Part shown: positions 1 through 11,657 of the stretch, in pieces
Layout: each line of letters starts with the position of its first letter
How positions within the stretch are numbered: the stretch's first letter is position 1
Assembly: GCA_027919835.1 (NCBI GenBank)
Contig: JANVFP010000008.1
Coordinates: 248,001-312,000, forward strand
Reading direction: 5' to 3'
DNA from: Lentinula raphanica
Taxonomy: Eukaryota; Basidiomycota; Agaricomycetes; Agaricales; Omphalotaceae
DNA length: 64,000 nt
Translations under genes and position numbers: made by a program
Notes under the pieces: model-generated
What the model was told of the DNA's origin: nothing
Databases searched by the model: none
What the model saw: only the letters and a program-made list of their open reading frames with translations

Positions 1-1768
1 TGTGCTTGCTTTATCAGACATTGTCTCAGCACCTGATTTCCAAATTGAAAAACCAGATAATGAGAAACCAGAGAAAGAGAACGAGATAGATGATGATCAA
101 GATGTTGATAACCTGGAAGTTCTCGCTCCCGCCGTTAGGAAGGAAATCGAAAGGTATACTTATCAGTCTCATGCTTCAAAACCATACTGACTTCATTTAC
201 CCAGCCCTCATCGCGATGATCCCCCCTCTATCCCTTCCGTGCCCGAGGTTGGTTCCACTCAATCCTCATCCACAAATGATACTGGGGTACCTCGCAGAAC
301 CAAGCGAAAACGAAAAATTCCAGTCACTATCCAAAATGGGTACAATGCGAGTACTGTCTTGCCCACAAGCAAAAGCAAAGGTAAAAAAAGAGCGAGCCCA
401 CAAGACATCTCCGACACGGCTTCGACTTCAAGTGCCAGTGCTGCCGTTCGTATTCTGACCGGCAGTCGTGCTTCTTCTGTTGTGTCTACATTGACCAGGG
501 ATGGTTCTGCACCAACCAATCCCTCGCCCACTCCTCTAAGAGCTCAGGAAGCATCGTCCACTGGCGCACAACTTCCCGCTCCGCCTTTGCAGCCCCCTCC
601 CCCGCCCCAATTGATGTTCCACAATCACTCAAAAAAGAAACCAGCTCCACATCGTCCCGCTCTAACATTGCAGACTGAGATTCCAAAAACTCTCTCGCGT
701 GCATCTTCTCTTCCTCAACCATTTGCTTCCTCTTCTTCTCAACAGCGAAGCCCCGAGGAAGACTCTTCTCATTCCCGGTCGGGAACACCTGCACCTGACC
801 AGTCACACATCATTCGTAGAGAACCGTCAACTAATTCGCCTGTGACTCGTTCCCATTGCCGATACCATAAAATCAGTCTCGCAGAAGAGGAAGACGGCGC
901 TCACATACATTTTCTTGTTCCCGGGTGTTCCCTTGTGGATAGGAAATTGATACAAGAAGAAGAAATCGTCGACCACGGTGATGCCACATACGAAGACAGT
1001 CTCCGGAAGGTGGCTGATATAGAAACACTGGGAATCAATGAATACGTTCTTGGCGTTATCCGGCTGCTTGTGGGTCCAGACAAGGAACATGAGGTTTACT
1101 TCTTGCCCCGGCCAGGAGAAGAGAGAGCACGAAAACTCATTCATCGAGCGCGTAGGTCTCGGCTCGGCCGCTCGAGCTTCGGTTCTTCTGCTGGCCTTGG
1201 GTCTCCTCGTGGTTCTACTTCCAACCTCAATGGCAATGTCTTCTCTCCCTCGTCTTCATCCTTAGCACCCGTTTCTGTAGCAGGATCCTCCTCTACCAAT
1301 AGGTCTAAAAAGCAACGGCGGCCTCGCCGGCATGATAGAGAAAGAGACGGGGACTCGTCCCTCTGGTCAGAAGCCTATTCAACCGAAAGTGGCAATGAGG
1401 AGAGTGATGGCACGGATGAGAATGTGTCCAAGGCCAAAAGACCGAAGCTCGTTCACACGGAGGAGGATGGGGTAATAACGAACCAAGATTCGCTCGGGAT
1501 CTGGAGTCGTAACAGAGTGTCGGATCCTATCCATGAAAGTGCAAGCGCAGTTACTGCCACACGAACCAAAGCTAAACGGAAACGTCCGCTAGACTCGTCT
1601 GCAATAGCTTATAAACCTGGACAGGATGCGGGTGATACCTCAACTGACGAGGAGGATATTCCCAAGCCCAAAAAGAGAAAAGCTGCTATCAAGAGGGCAA
1701 GCACCACTAATGAGCCCAAGTCAAGACCGAAAAAAACGAAAAGCGTCCCTTTCGGGCTCCCCAATTAA
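1..1768 (+). CDS. Hypothetical basic, low-complexity nuclear-type protein, 5' end missing
   Basis: The gene runs in from the left edge: exon 1-153, intron 154-204 (GT-AG, 51 nt), exon 205-1768 ending in TAA. The junction keeps frame. About 570 codons are visible. Most of the protein is Ser/Pro/Lys-rich and looks disordered, with many basic clusters of nuclear-localisation type (RTKRKRKIP, KAKRKRPL, KPKKRKAAIKR). One compact ordered block lies near the middle (about 835-1130): it begins HCRYHKISL, has VPGCSLVDRKL and an acidic EEEI stretch, and ends in LGVIRLLVGPDKEHEVYFLP. I do not recognise this block as a named domain. Convergent with the next gene, whose stop is only 71 nt away. Function unknown; a chromatin or nuclear role is inference from composition only. 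Confidence 0.75.
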
Positions 1769-1838
1769 ACATTCTTGTTTGTACCATACCATAATCGCGC
1801 ATTTGTATCATATCTGCACACTACATACGCTGTAAATA

Positions 1839-3637
1839 TTAAGATCTCTTCGCAGCCTTTCGTTTAGGCTTCTCCTGTTCGTGGTCGCTGTCCTCCGATT
1901 CGTCTTTCGCAATAGTGCGCTTTGTGCTGGTTGCGATTGCCTTCTTTCGATGGGCCAAATCTGCTCTTCTCCGCTGCTCCTCGTCGTCTTCCTCGTCATC
2001 TGATGCAAATATATCTTTCTTCTTTTTCTTTGACATGCTAGACTGGTTTGCAGAATTACTGGGTTTCTTGTTAGTGGTGTCAACCTGTGAGGAAGATTGT
2101 GTGGTTGCAGTTGCGTTGTTCTCTAATTCCGCATAGAAAGCATCTTTCAATGCCTGAAATCATCTAATGAATTTATGCTAGAGAATTAGCATCAAGGCAA
2201 CATACCTGCATTTCCTTTTCGTTCATGAGATCTTTGTTCTTCCAAATCTGACTCAACAGTCAGATTCATGTTTGTCCAAGAAGTTCAAATGGATGGACTG
2301 ACTGTCGAGGGAATGCCGCTCGGATGTTTACTATCGATTCCTATCACAAAAATGGGTGTTCGTTCTCTTCTATAAGTCATGAGTTATGTAAGAGTTACCC
2401 AAAAGCGTATACATGTTTGATTTGACTCCAGAGAGGTTGAAGCCGTGGTTGCGAAGCAAGATATGCATCACCTTTGAGTCTTCGTCAGCAAGGGCATCAA
2501 AACTGAAGTCGGGGTGCATCTATCACCTTCAGAACTGTGTCCTTGTCGTAGACATTTGGCAAGTACAGACAAACGACGTGCTGATAATTTGGGTTTGCTT
2601 CTTGAGGTGTAGTTGCCACTTTTGCGCAGAAAGCATCGGTATCGGCAAGCGGCCCATTTATAAGTGACGCTAGATGGAAGGAAGGATTTCAGTTGGTAAG
2701 AAATGAAGCTACGCCAGACGTTCTTACTAGCGAGACTTGACCATATTCTGTCGATTTTCTCTCCTGACGCAAACATTAACCTGCAGAACGAGTAAGTGAA
2801 GGGTATATAAGGTGATCCCATTGTGTTGGATGCATACCATTTTCCTGACAAATAGTTGTGCTTTCGTGCTATCTCCTCAAATTTTGCTCGCACATCGTGT
2901 TGTAGCTGAGGGAAGAGTCAATGATTTGTCTCCAAACAGTGCACGCAGAACGCTAAGAGACCTAGACTCGAGCCAGTAACTTTGCACGACAGTCTGAGTC
3001 GAGCGCTCAGACATTGCCAAGAAAGTGATTCCGCTCATCACGTCTCTGCCAGAGTGACTGGTTCGAGTCTATAAGAGACCTAGCACCCACTTGTTCACGC
3101 AATTCCTTCTTGCTCTTCGCTCCTGTTTTCTTATTTGACCTTGTCGGGATAGAAGAGTCGTTCTTTCATAGCACGTTAGTGTCTAGAATCTCCACCTTTT
3201 AATAAGATACTTACTTTGATGTTCTCAATCTGGTCGGTGATGTCCTTTACTATGATCGCGTTATTTGGATATCCCAGCAACTGTGTTTCCGGTTTCTCGC
3301 ACATATTCCAGAGCTCTCCTCCAAAGCAGCTAACTCGTTGACCTCGGCCTTTAGTTCCTTTCCCTTTCTAACCCATATCCACTGCGCAAAAGAGCCCGAG
3401 TTCACTGTGACTGTATATACTAACACAGAAAGCCTACTGGTTTAGATCCGTCGTTTTCAACCATAGAAGGTTTGTACTACAACATGATATGTAAACGAAC
3501 TCAAATGACATGAAGTATAGCAAAGTTCAAACGTGGCGTACCTTTGAAAGAAAATCATCCAGAGAAATGTCGGAAGCAGGTGTCCAGATGTATTTATACC
3601 CTCTTTCAGGAATCGCGTCTTCGTTGGTCTTGTTCAT
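1839..3637 (-). CDS. BLES03/DUF1917-like protein (eIF4E-like fold family), 368 aa
   Basis: Eleven exons on the minus strand: 3542-3637, 3438-3476, 3215-3367, 3091-3162, 2838-2905, 2728-2780, 2527-2669, 2413-2471, 2303-2369, 2206-2247, 1839-2153. The sum is 1107 nt, in phase throughout. The start is MNKTNEDAIPERGYKYIWTP. A core contains LSGKWLMFASGEKIDRIW, then YQHVVCLYLPNVYDKDTVLK, GVKSN and IGIDSKHPSGIPSTIW. This order (GKW block, HV(I/V)C block, IGID block) resembles the BLES03/C11orf68 family (DUF1917), whose solved member has an eIF4E-like fold; assignment is from remembered motif order, not a search. The C-terminus is a Lys/Asp/Glu-rich charged tail ending KPKRKAAKRS. Intron 2906-3090 is unusually long (185 nt) because of a MITE. 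Role uncertain: cap- or RNA-related function is only suggested by the fold. Confidence 0.7.
2963..3071. mobile_element. 109-bp foldback MITE inside an intron, 9-bp TSD
   Basis: The ends are inverted repeats, TAGACTCGAGCCAGTAACT at 2963-2981 and its near-complement ending at 3071 (17 of 19 positions pair). The unit is flanked by direct repeats TAAGAGACC at 2954-2962 and 3072-3080, a 9-bp target-site duplication as made by Mutator-like transposases. Removing the element and one TSD would bring the 185-nt host intron back to about 67 nt, the normal size here. No coding capacity. Confidence 0.7.
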
Positions 3638-3791
3638 CTCTGAATCGAACAAGTCAAAGACTGAAAAGCAAGAATTCTAAAAATCCACTACACTTTTCAC
3701 TCGTGAGTAGTGTGCTAGTGAGAGTCACTGCTAGGAGTTGAAACGCGTCGCGTCAATAATGACAAACAACTCATGTTGTACTACAGTCACA

Positions 3792-6700
3792 ATGGCTACA
3801 GCTCTCTCTATCGATTTTGACGAAAAGATTTCTCTTCCTCCTCTCCCATTAATTGATGCAAAATTCTTCGTTCCCCGATTTATTGAAAAGCCTCAAGACC
3901 CAATCGTCGACACTTTGAAGCTTAATGCATCAATCTCGAATGCTGGTAGCCATTTCCGACTCGATCGTATACCATTAGGATCGTCACCCATTCGCGAACA
4001 AAGAAGTGCTTCGCAGGTACAACTGCCTGAAGAGTCTGTTTGGGAAGAAGATGCTCTTCAACTTGCTACTCGGCGACGTGTATGTGATGCCAGAGGTCGT
4101 TGTATCATGACGCTAAGTAAAGTGCTCGTATCGTAGTCTGACAGGATACATTCCTGGGACAATCTACGGCAGAACATACCCTCAAAATCTTCCTCCGGGT
4201 GCTTTCTATCCGAGCAAGATGATATTGTATATGCTGCTGCTAGTCATCGGTGAGAACATTCTCCTTTCTGTCCTACTGGATTAGCATGTTCATATCATTT
4301 TCACATAGAGCCCTTCCAATACTTCAAAATTCAAAAACTGTGGTTCAGTATATCCCCCTGCAAGATCTACTGAAAAACATGAAATTGACGCTCCTTGGCT
4401 TCTCATCCGAACTACATGAGTGGAACCCCGTACGAGAACGATTCTGCGACATTGGTCTGAGTCAAGAGATACGAAAAAGGCTGATTATTGAAGGGAAAGG
4501 CGAACTCGTCAGTTCTGAGTATGCTGGAACCTCGCCGCTTCAACCATCTGCTGACCTAGCTACTTCAGCTTCGTCTCGCGGTTCATACAGATTGGCACCC
4601 TACTTCGGAGGCTCGAAACATTAGTAGAACAATTACGTTCTAAGTAAGTTACAGTCAACAGTGAGATGTCTACTGATAGTGATCCTTCAATCAGATTCAA
4701 CATAGGTCCCACCATGCACGCTTTCGCGCATGCCTTATCGACATGTCTTATCCAGATTCGACGATCGTTAGCTTCAGGTCCTCCTGCAGAAGACCAGCTT
4801 TGCAAACGACAACTGACGTTGAATTCTATCTTCATGTATTATGACCATCATCTGGAAACTCTCATCGCCCTTGCGAGTCTGTGCAAGCGAGTGAGTTCAA
4901 ATAATGACTGATCTTCCCAAGTACTCATTTTACCCGAAGGATCGCGTAGAACTCTCACCTGAAAATTACGAGTCAATACCCTCTTCGCCTCAAGTCCTTC
5001 TGTCCCTGATTTACGAACATTTGCTCAACCATATAGAACACCAATCTTCGAGGAGTGTGAACGCGACAATCGCTTTCATACTAACACGGGCGTCTACCGA
5101 ATACTTCAAGGAAGTGTCTCGCACTATCGGGTTCAGCCATCATACAAGCTCACCGGGAGGAGAAGATTCTTTACCAGGATATCCAACTTTTTTCCCTTCA
5201 GAACTCGTTGATGCTCTCCCTATTGCTCAGAAGTCTCTCAAATTACTGTGGATCGCACAACCCAACCACCCTATGCTCAAAAGTTCTAGCTCTAATGCCG
5301 TTCGGTGGTTCTGGACACCGGAAGACATGCTAGCTGCCGTGAACAACCATCAAACGATGTTGGCAGATCATGGAATGTCCGCGAACAGTACCAGGAGATC
5401 GTTGCCGGCGGACCCGTTAGAAAACAGTCTCCCCATCATCGCTGAATTCCGTATCTTCGACTTAGAACCCGGACAACTGTTTGGTCAGTCATGTTTCGAC
5501 ATGACCTATACATCTGCCCCTACACTTGCTTTGGAGACATTTATTGAGAGATTTCCTTCATCCTTCCCTCCCATTGCTCCAACATTACCGCATGTTACAT
5601 CTCTTGTGTTGAAGCCCCTTCTTCTACACGCCACAATGCTTTCCACTACTCTGCTATCTCTCTTCCTATCATTACCTCCTCCACTTGATATCCACTCACA
5701 TCTACAACTTCTGCGTTCGTATCTACTCTTGATGTCTCCGTCATTCCGAAGGCGACTGTCGGCTGTATTATTTTCCGATTCAGGGAACTTCGACGCTGAC
5801 GTCGTAACCTCCAATCCATCTGCTTTCGGATTTTTGAGACATGGAACACAGAAAGCTGATCTGCAGCGCAAAACCTGGGCGGTGGGTCTCGCGCCTGCGC
5901 TATTTCAGAGAGCGACATGGCCACCCGTGGACACCGATCTTAGTTTTTTCCTCAGAACTGTGATCTTGGATTCTTTCGAAGTCAAATTGAACGACGACTC
6001 AGCGCGCCGGAGTCGTGTGGAAGAAATCGAAAACAGGTTGGGATTTGCTATTCGAGATCCAGGCACGAATGCATGGTCAAACCCGCTGCGTAAGTAGTAC
6101 ATCAACTTTTTCAGCGATTTCGATTGACCCAAACCTCTGCTAGATGTCGAGTATGTTCTTCATCGTCCTCTGTGTACGTGTATCTAAACAGACCTGGTAG
6201 AGCCCTTGATTTCCTTTACATGGAATATAAACCCCCGCAACCCCTGGATGTGATCATCACACCAGATGTGATTTCGAAATACCAGCGAGTGTTCTCTTTC
6301 CTCCTCCGCATACTGCGTGGTCAGTCTTCCTGAATTTCTGTCTAACCTTATCTCATGTGGCTTCATTCGATGACAGTGCAACATGCAATTCATGCAGTTT
6401 ACCGGATGTCAACAAGTGAGGACCCGTGTATCTTCGTCACACTCGCCTCTGCACGGAAGATGGTTCTGCACTTCCGTTTCATGGCCCAATCTTTTATCTC
6501 AAACCTGATTGGATATGTGTACGACACTGCTATCGCAGGAAACCTTGACCCATTTCTGGCGGAACTGAAAGGAACGGCTATACATCCTGATACAACCCAC
6601 GCCGACTTCTCGGATGTGTTCACTCTGGCTGAAGCTCATTCGCAAATTATGGACAGTGTTTTGACCGCCTGTCTACTGAGAGGCAGTCAAAAGATTGCTG

Positions 6701-7076
6701 GTGGTACGCTGCGAGACGCACTTGAGCTAGTGCTGGATTTTGCAGTCCTCATAGGCGACTTGTACCGAGGGCGGCTAGAAGAATATCAGGCTGCTTCAGT
6801 GCTGGAGCGCTTGTATCTTCAGTTTCAGAAGAAGATGGCTTACTTGGTAAGGATATATCTATATCATGGTCACCGAAAAAGCGACTCAATCGTGAACAGA
6901 TTGAGATCCTGAGTAGCACTGTAGACAAGAATGTATCGCTACGTGCTTCGCTCGAGATTCCTCATCCTGCGGGTGCCAAAGCTAGTCGAAAATCGGTCGG
7001 CGGGATGGAGGCTTTATCTCATCTACTGATTCGTCTCGATCTTGGGGAATTTTGGCTTCAAGCAGGCAAAGTCTAG
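3792..7076 (+). CDS. Gamma-tubulin complex component (GCP5/GCP6-like, Spc97/Spc98 family), 937 aa
   Basis: Structural subunit of the gamma-tubulin ring complex that nucleates microtubules at the spindle pole body. Ten exons: 3792-4079, 4137-4249, 4309-4518, 4569-4643, 4695-4890, 4940-6089, 6144-6150, 6192-6319, 6377-6846, 6900-7076; total 2814 nt, in phase. The N-terminal GRIP1-like part has HSWDNLR, CFLSEQDDIVYAAASHR and FVSRFIQIGTLLRRLETL; the C-terminal GRIP2-like part has RALDFLYMEYKPPQPLDVI, ARKMVLHFRFMAQSFISNL and ALELVLDFAVLIGDLYRG. The ATG at 3792 sits in a strong context (CACAATGG); an in-frame ATG at 3759 would add 11 residues. The seventh exon is only 7 nt and is needed to restore frame between phase-1 and phase-2 introns. 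Divergent sequence and a long middle insert suggest GCP5/6 (Mod21/Alp16-like) rather than GCP2/3; the exact paralogue is uncertain. Confidence 0.85.
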
Positions 7077-7295
7077 AGATAACATGGATACTTATATGTA
7101 ATCCATAGTGTCGGAGTTTTCTACAGACGAAGAGATACAAGATAAAGAGTTTGTAGACAAAGCGAAGAGATGGTAGTAGAAGGGTTTACATAGCGAGAGC
7201 GATGACAGAGGACGATAAAATACAGATATATGAGAAGCATGCATACGTGAACAACAAATTTGAGAATGAAGGAAAGAGAGAAAAATAGGGAGGAT

Positions 7296-9310
7296 TCAGA
7301 CTTCAAAAGCATCTGAAAAACCGGGGACGGACTCCTGCTGCGAAGTCCTTGATTTCGCTTGCAATACCTTGATCTCCTTAGCTACTCGGAAGCATTCACG
7401 CTTCCAAATGGCCCTCGCTTCTTCCTTCTTGATATCAACGGAATCTTCATCATTGATACCCAACCCCCGCAAAACCTCGTCAACCCATACACCAGGACCA
7501 AGGCGTACATTCCCCGTCACTGAGCGGTTTATTTTCGCTGAGCTGAATGACCGACCCAGCGTCCTTTTCGCCGTCTTTGTGGGAGATGAACATACGGCAC
7601 TGGAAATGCTAACTAAGCCTATGCCCTCGAGCATCGCAGTCAGGTCAACGAACTCGTTTCTTGAGACTGGAGTGCATAGGTCCAGATCATCTCTAGAAAG
7701 CATATTCGAATAGTAGCCGTGCAGTTGCTGCGTATCTATACCAACATTCTTCGCATCCAAGGTTACAGCAGGTCGCTTGACTGGGGATGGATTTGGGCCA
7801 GAGAGCGCCAGTCCCGCTTCCAAGCGCTTGGATGCGAGAAGAATAGAAAGTAACACAAGCTGGGCTTGGAGTCCGAGCGAATTGATTCTCGACACAATTT
7901 CGCTGTTCGTTTTGGAAGGGATCGATCCAGTACAAGCGATCGGTGTGTTGGTAGAAGAAGGGGTGTGTGATTTTAAAGCAGTGAGAACATGGGTAGGGGT
8001 CACCGAGCATATCGAGGCCTCCAATGGATTAGCTTCATTGGATACACGGGTAGCCATCGCTAAATCCACAGCTCCCCGCAAGACTTCAAGCAGGAAACGC
8101 ACATCTCCAGTTAGAGATGCCACTTTCTTGGTCAACAATGTTAGAGTTGGAACCGGAAGTAATTTGGCGATGGCAGCAGAGGATTTCTCCGAGTCATGAA
8201 TGGAAGTCAGGCGAGACTGTAGTATTCGGAGAAGTTGAGCAGAAGTATAAGGAGCGAAATGTAATGTGCGAACACAGTCCGTAGATATCGAAGAATTGGA
8301 TAGTGTATGTGTATTTGCAATTCCGATCATTCTCAACAGACCGGAGGCAGATTCAGGAAGAGTAAGCAGAGATGTAAACGTCTGCGTTGTCGGAGCAATA
8401 TGATCGAGTTCATCCAAAAGGACAATGCTGAGGCAAGTTTATCAATAACGTCGATACTCAGAAGTATTGTGGATCTTACCACTTGGTTTCCAGATTGGCT
8501 ACAACCGTGCACGCGGCTTCTTTGCTCTTGGATTGTTTCCTCGAAGGTGTCTTCTTTTTCAGAAGACTGAGCTCGTCGAGTATTCGACACCAAAGCGCAT
8601 CAACACCATTAAGAGCCATGCAATTGATGGTGATCAGTTTCACTTCGTCGAATTCTCCAGCAAACGACCGTAGTACCGATGTAACAAGCGCCGTCTTTCC
8701 GGATCCTGGCAAGCCCGAAATGTAAAGACTTTGGGGGCCTTGTTCATTGTCGGCGAGGAAATTTTGGATGAAATCAGACAGAGTCTGACGCTCTTCTTCG
8801 CGGCCAGGAAGCTCGTCGCGATCATCGCATGTCGCACGAAGCAATGCCCTCACACGTGTTTCGAGAGGCAACAGAGTAGGTGGAGTAGGCGGAGGAGTAG
8901 ATATTTGTAGAGTGGATATAGCGGTTGTGGGAGTAGCAGGAATAGAGATGGAAGCACTTCGTTCAGTTCCTATATCAGTATGCATGATTCAGAATACAAT
9001 ATACAGATGGCGAGTTTGGAAGCATACGTGGTTTAGACCGTGCAGGAGTGCTCTGCATGGACTCGGTGGCACTACGACGCAGGGCTCTTGCTGCTCTAGC
9101 ACTCACTGATGGCGATACATTTTCATTGTTGGTAGAATTCAGAGCAAACGGTGGAATATTTTCCTTATTTCCATCGCCATCGAGCGTCGTCGAAGAGGTG
9201 CGAACTCGTTTGAATTCCGGTGTCGGTTCGGGTGTTTGCAGCTGCTCACAAGTATATTCTTGTCGCTGACTGCGCTTTCCCAGGATAGAGGTTGCACGAG
9301 TTGAAGGCAT
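7296..9310 (-). CDS. CDC6: DNA replication licensing ATPase Cdc6, 634 aa
   Basis: AAA+ ATPase that acts with ORC and Cdt1 to load MCM2-7 on origins in G1. Three exons: 9028-9310, 8480-8969, 7296-8427; total 1905 nt, in phase. The N-terminus (about 1-150) is disordered with several S/T-P sites, the usual CDK target zone. Walker A is GLPGSGKT at about residues 180-187, Walker B is IVLLDELD at about 259-266, with sensor region MIGIANTHTLSN after it. A C-terminal winged-helix region carries a long insert. ORC1 is the main alternative; absence of a BAH domain and the length favour Cdc6. It is divergent from SPO11, with 210 bp between the two ATGs. Confidence 0.9.
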
Positions 9311-9415
9311 AGCTCAGAGCAGCGAGCTGGTCGAGGCTGGTCGTCGTGGTTGGGTAGAGAAATTGATATGAGCACTTGGACCTTCTCCTCGATCAAAACC
9401 AAACAGGAGACAATA

Positions 9416-9436
9416 ACGCGACGCGCTTACCACGTG
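9416..9436. promoter_or_regulatory. MCB-like ACGCG pair and CACGTG box in the CDC6/SPO11 shared promoter
   Basis: Two ACGCG cores stand back to back at 9416-9420 and 9421-9425, followed by the palindrome CACGTG at 9431-9436. ACGCG is the core of the MluI cell-cycle box bound by MBF (Mbp1/Swi6 type) factors that drive G1/S genes such as CDC6; CACGTG is a bHLH site. The motifs are seen in sequence; their use is inference. Confidence 0.45.
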
Positions 9437-9520
9437 ATGGCATCGTACTCGTCTCTTCCTCTTACGGCAACTTTGAACAGATAGTAATACCTTTGGCCTG
9501 CTTGTTTGCTTAGTTCTCCA

Positions 9521-11454
9521 ATGCTTTCCGAACATCTTTCTCAAGACGAAGATAGCGACACGCTCTCAGGGTGAGAGTCGTTGTTTTTCCGACTGTAAAC
9601 AATATCAGATTTTCCCTTTCAGCGAACTCGACGTTACTCGGGAGTTGGAAGAACTAGCCATTGACTTCATCACGCAACTCTGTCGCGCGGGATCCGGCTC
9701 TAAGAACATTTTGGACGGCGGATCCTCCGAATCTGAAGAAACCTATCCCCATAAACCCTCTATCAATCTGGAAATGGCTGACCGAACGAGAACGGATCCA
9801 GTCACAGGGTTAGTGACGGACTATCGTAGGCTCTCGTGGAGGCAGCAGCAGCGGGAAAACTGATCTTGTCTTAGTCTTCACAGTTCCAAGTTCATTACAT
9901 TTCCAAAACGATCTTCCACAGCGAGCGTCAAATTCGGTATTCTGGTCTATTACCGCCTGTCATTGGTCTTCACATTCCCTTGCAGCACAACTATTCAAGG
10001 TGGTCAATTGTATGCATGAAGCTGTCATAGACGGAGTGCCAGTGACAAAAAGGTTGCTGAGTTTGTATCAGACTGTCTCGTTAGCAAGCTGACTGAAACG
10101 ATAAGAACAGAGATATCTTCTACAGGGATGTACCATTATTCAAGGATCAAAGAGTAGTAGACACGGTGCGATGATTGGTTCGGATAATCGGAGCTCATGC
10201 ATGGCCCTAAGCATGTCTGCAGATAGTGGACGACGTCGCTGCATCCCTAAAACTCGAGCGGTCGGACCTGAACGTTGTCAGTCCAAGTCATACTTCAAGG
10301 AGCATTGGCTGATGCTTGATGTTAGAGAGCGACTTCCAAAGGCATTTTTTGTGGATCTACCTTGAGCATCAATTTAACCAGTGGAGACACCATTCGTGGA
10401 AATGATTCGGAGGTTGTATGCTCAATGGGCGAGCGTCCGTGCTTTCTGACCCATTCTTTTCAAGGCATCGTTAATCCCCGTTGGCGAGGAAGTTCATACT
10501 TATAGCGTCGAAGAAGATCTAGGATGGATTCTGATAGTTGAGAAAGATGTGCGAGAGACTCGCTCATTATTCTGATCATAAAGTGACTACGCTTTCATTA
10601 TAGGCCGTTTTTCAGACCCTTTGTCGCCTCAATGTAACTAATCATGCTCTGCTTCCAGGAAGAGGGCTGATAATCACGGTTTGAGTCTTTTCACTCAATT
10701 GACCCCCTTTTAAATATGGCCTTTCGTAGGGAAAAGGGTACCCTGACATGGCCACTCGGCATTTAGTGAAGACTCTTGCAGACTCTCTATCCCGGACGTA
10801 AGTCTAACCATCCTGTACGGATCTACATTGGTTGCTCATAGTTATAGAATTCCAATAATGGCATTGGTGGATGGCGATCCATATGGCTTGGATATTCTCT
10901 CCGTCTATAAATACGGAAGTAGTCGACTGAGCCATGAAAACGAAAAACTTGCAGCTCGACGCATCAAATGGCTGGGTCTCCTTTCAAGTGAGCTAGCTGG
11001 GTGAGTATTGTATCATATCATCCTCCACGAAAGATAGATCACATTTGTGCTGCAGATTTGGTATAGATAAAGATGCCCTCATACCTATCTCTCAGCACGA
11101 CGAGAAGAAGGTCGGACAGTGATTAACTACCATCTGAATAGATAGACTGAAGGGACATTCAGGCTTTCAAAATGCTTCAACGACCGTCAAATATCATGCC
11201 CGCAAAATGGAGGTATGACTGTCTTTCTCAGTCTGATCTCATGGAGTACCGATTTATCTGATAGGAAGGAGCTCGTGCATATGCTGCACAATCGTCGCAA
11301 AGCCGAAATCGAAATCCTCTCAAGCCTTGTTAGTTTGAATACGAACCCGGACGAGGGCTGCCCTCCTCAGACCGATCTCAGCCAACGGATCCCATTGTTC
11401 AAGTACCTGCACATCAAGATTTCGCAATTTGTCAAGTCTTCTCGCGCACAATAA
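9521..11454 (+). CDS. SPO11: Meiotic double-strand-break transesterase Spo11, 410 aa
   Basis: Topoisomerase VI A-like enzyme that cuts DNA to start meiotic recombination. Fourteen exons: 9521-9570, 9623-9808, 9884-9936, 9986-10052, 10111-10165, 10223-10276, 10326-10412, 10465-10548, 10604-10678, 10730-10797, 10842-11000, 11056-11110, 11163-11212, 11265-11454; total 1233 nt, in phase. The catalytic tyrosine lies in KRDIFYRDVPLF (Tyr about 123), in the 5Y-CAP/winged-helix domain. The Toprim domain has WILIVEKDAVFQTLCRLN (catalytic Glu), LLPGRGLIITGKGYPD and ALVDGDPYGLDIL (metal-binding DxD). The C-terminal block MLHNRRKAEIEIL is also typical. Length matches the family (about 400 aa). Small phase-consistent exons explain why no long ORF spans the gene. 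All key residues are present, so it looks functional. Confidence 0.93.
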
Positions 11455-11657
11455 CTCATTCTACGTCTGATAATCGCAAGCCAATGTTCTTGTTCTTACC
11501 TGCAGTGAGTATATTATCAGATCCGTATGAGTATTATGATGCTACAGTATACATAGGTTGTGAGTGCTCAGTGTAGTCCGTTTGTCCAATGTAATTTCAA
11601 CATGTCGAAATGTTCTTTAAGATGCTAATGTCCAAATATGGTGAAAAGAGATATCCT

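Noticed and set aside
2906..3090. Box C/D snoRNA in the long intron (GTGATGA and CTGA on the minus strand)
   Set aside because: The spacing is too short for a full C/D pair, no convincing guide of 10 or more bases to rRNA was found, and the inverted repeats plus 9-bp direct repeats explain the structure as a MITE.
3050..3090. tRNA gene (GGTTCGAGTCT resembles a B box)
   Set aside because: The T stem does not pair and there is no A box or acceptor stem; the motif is part of the MITE inverted repeat.
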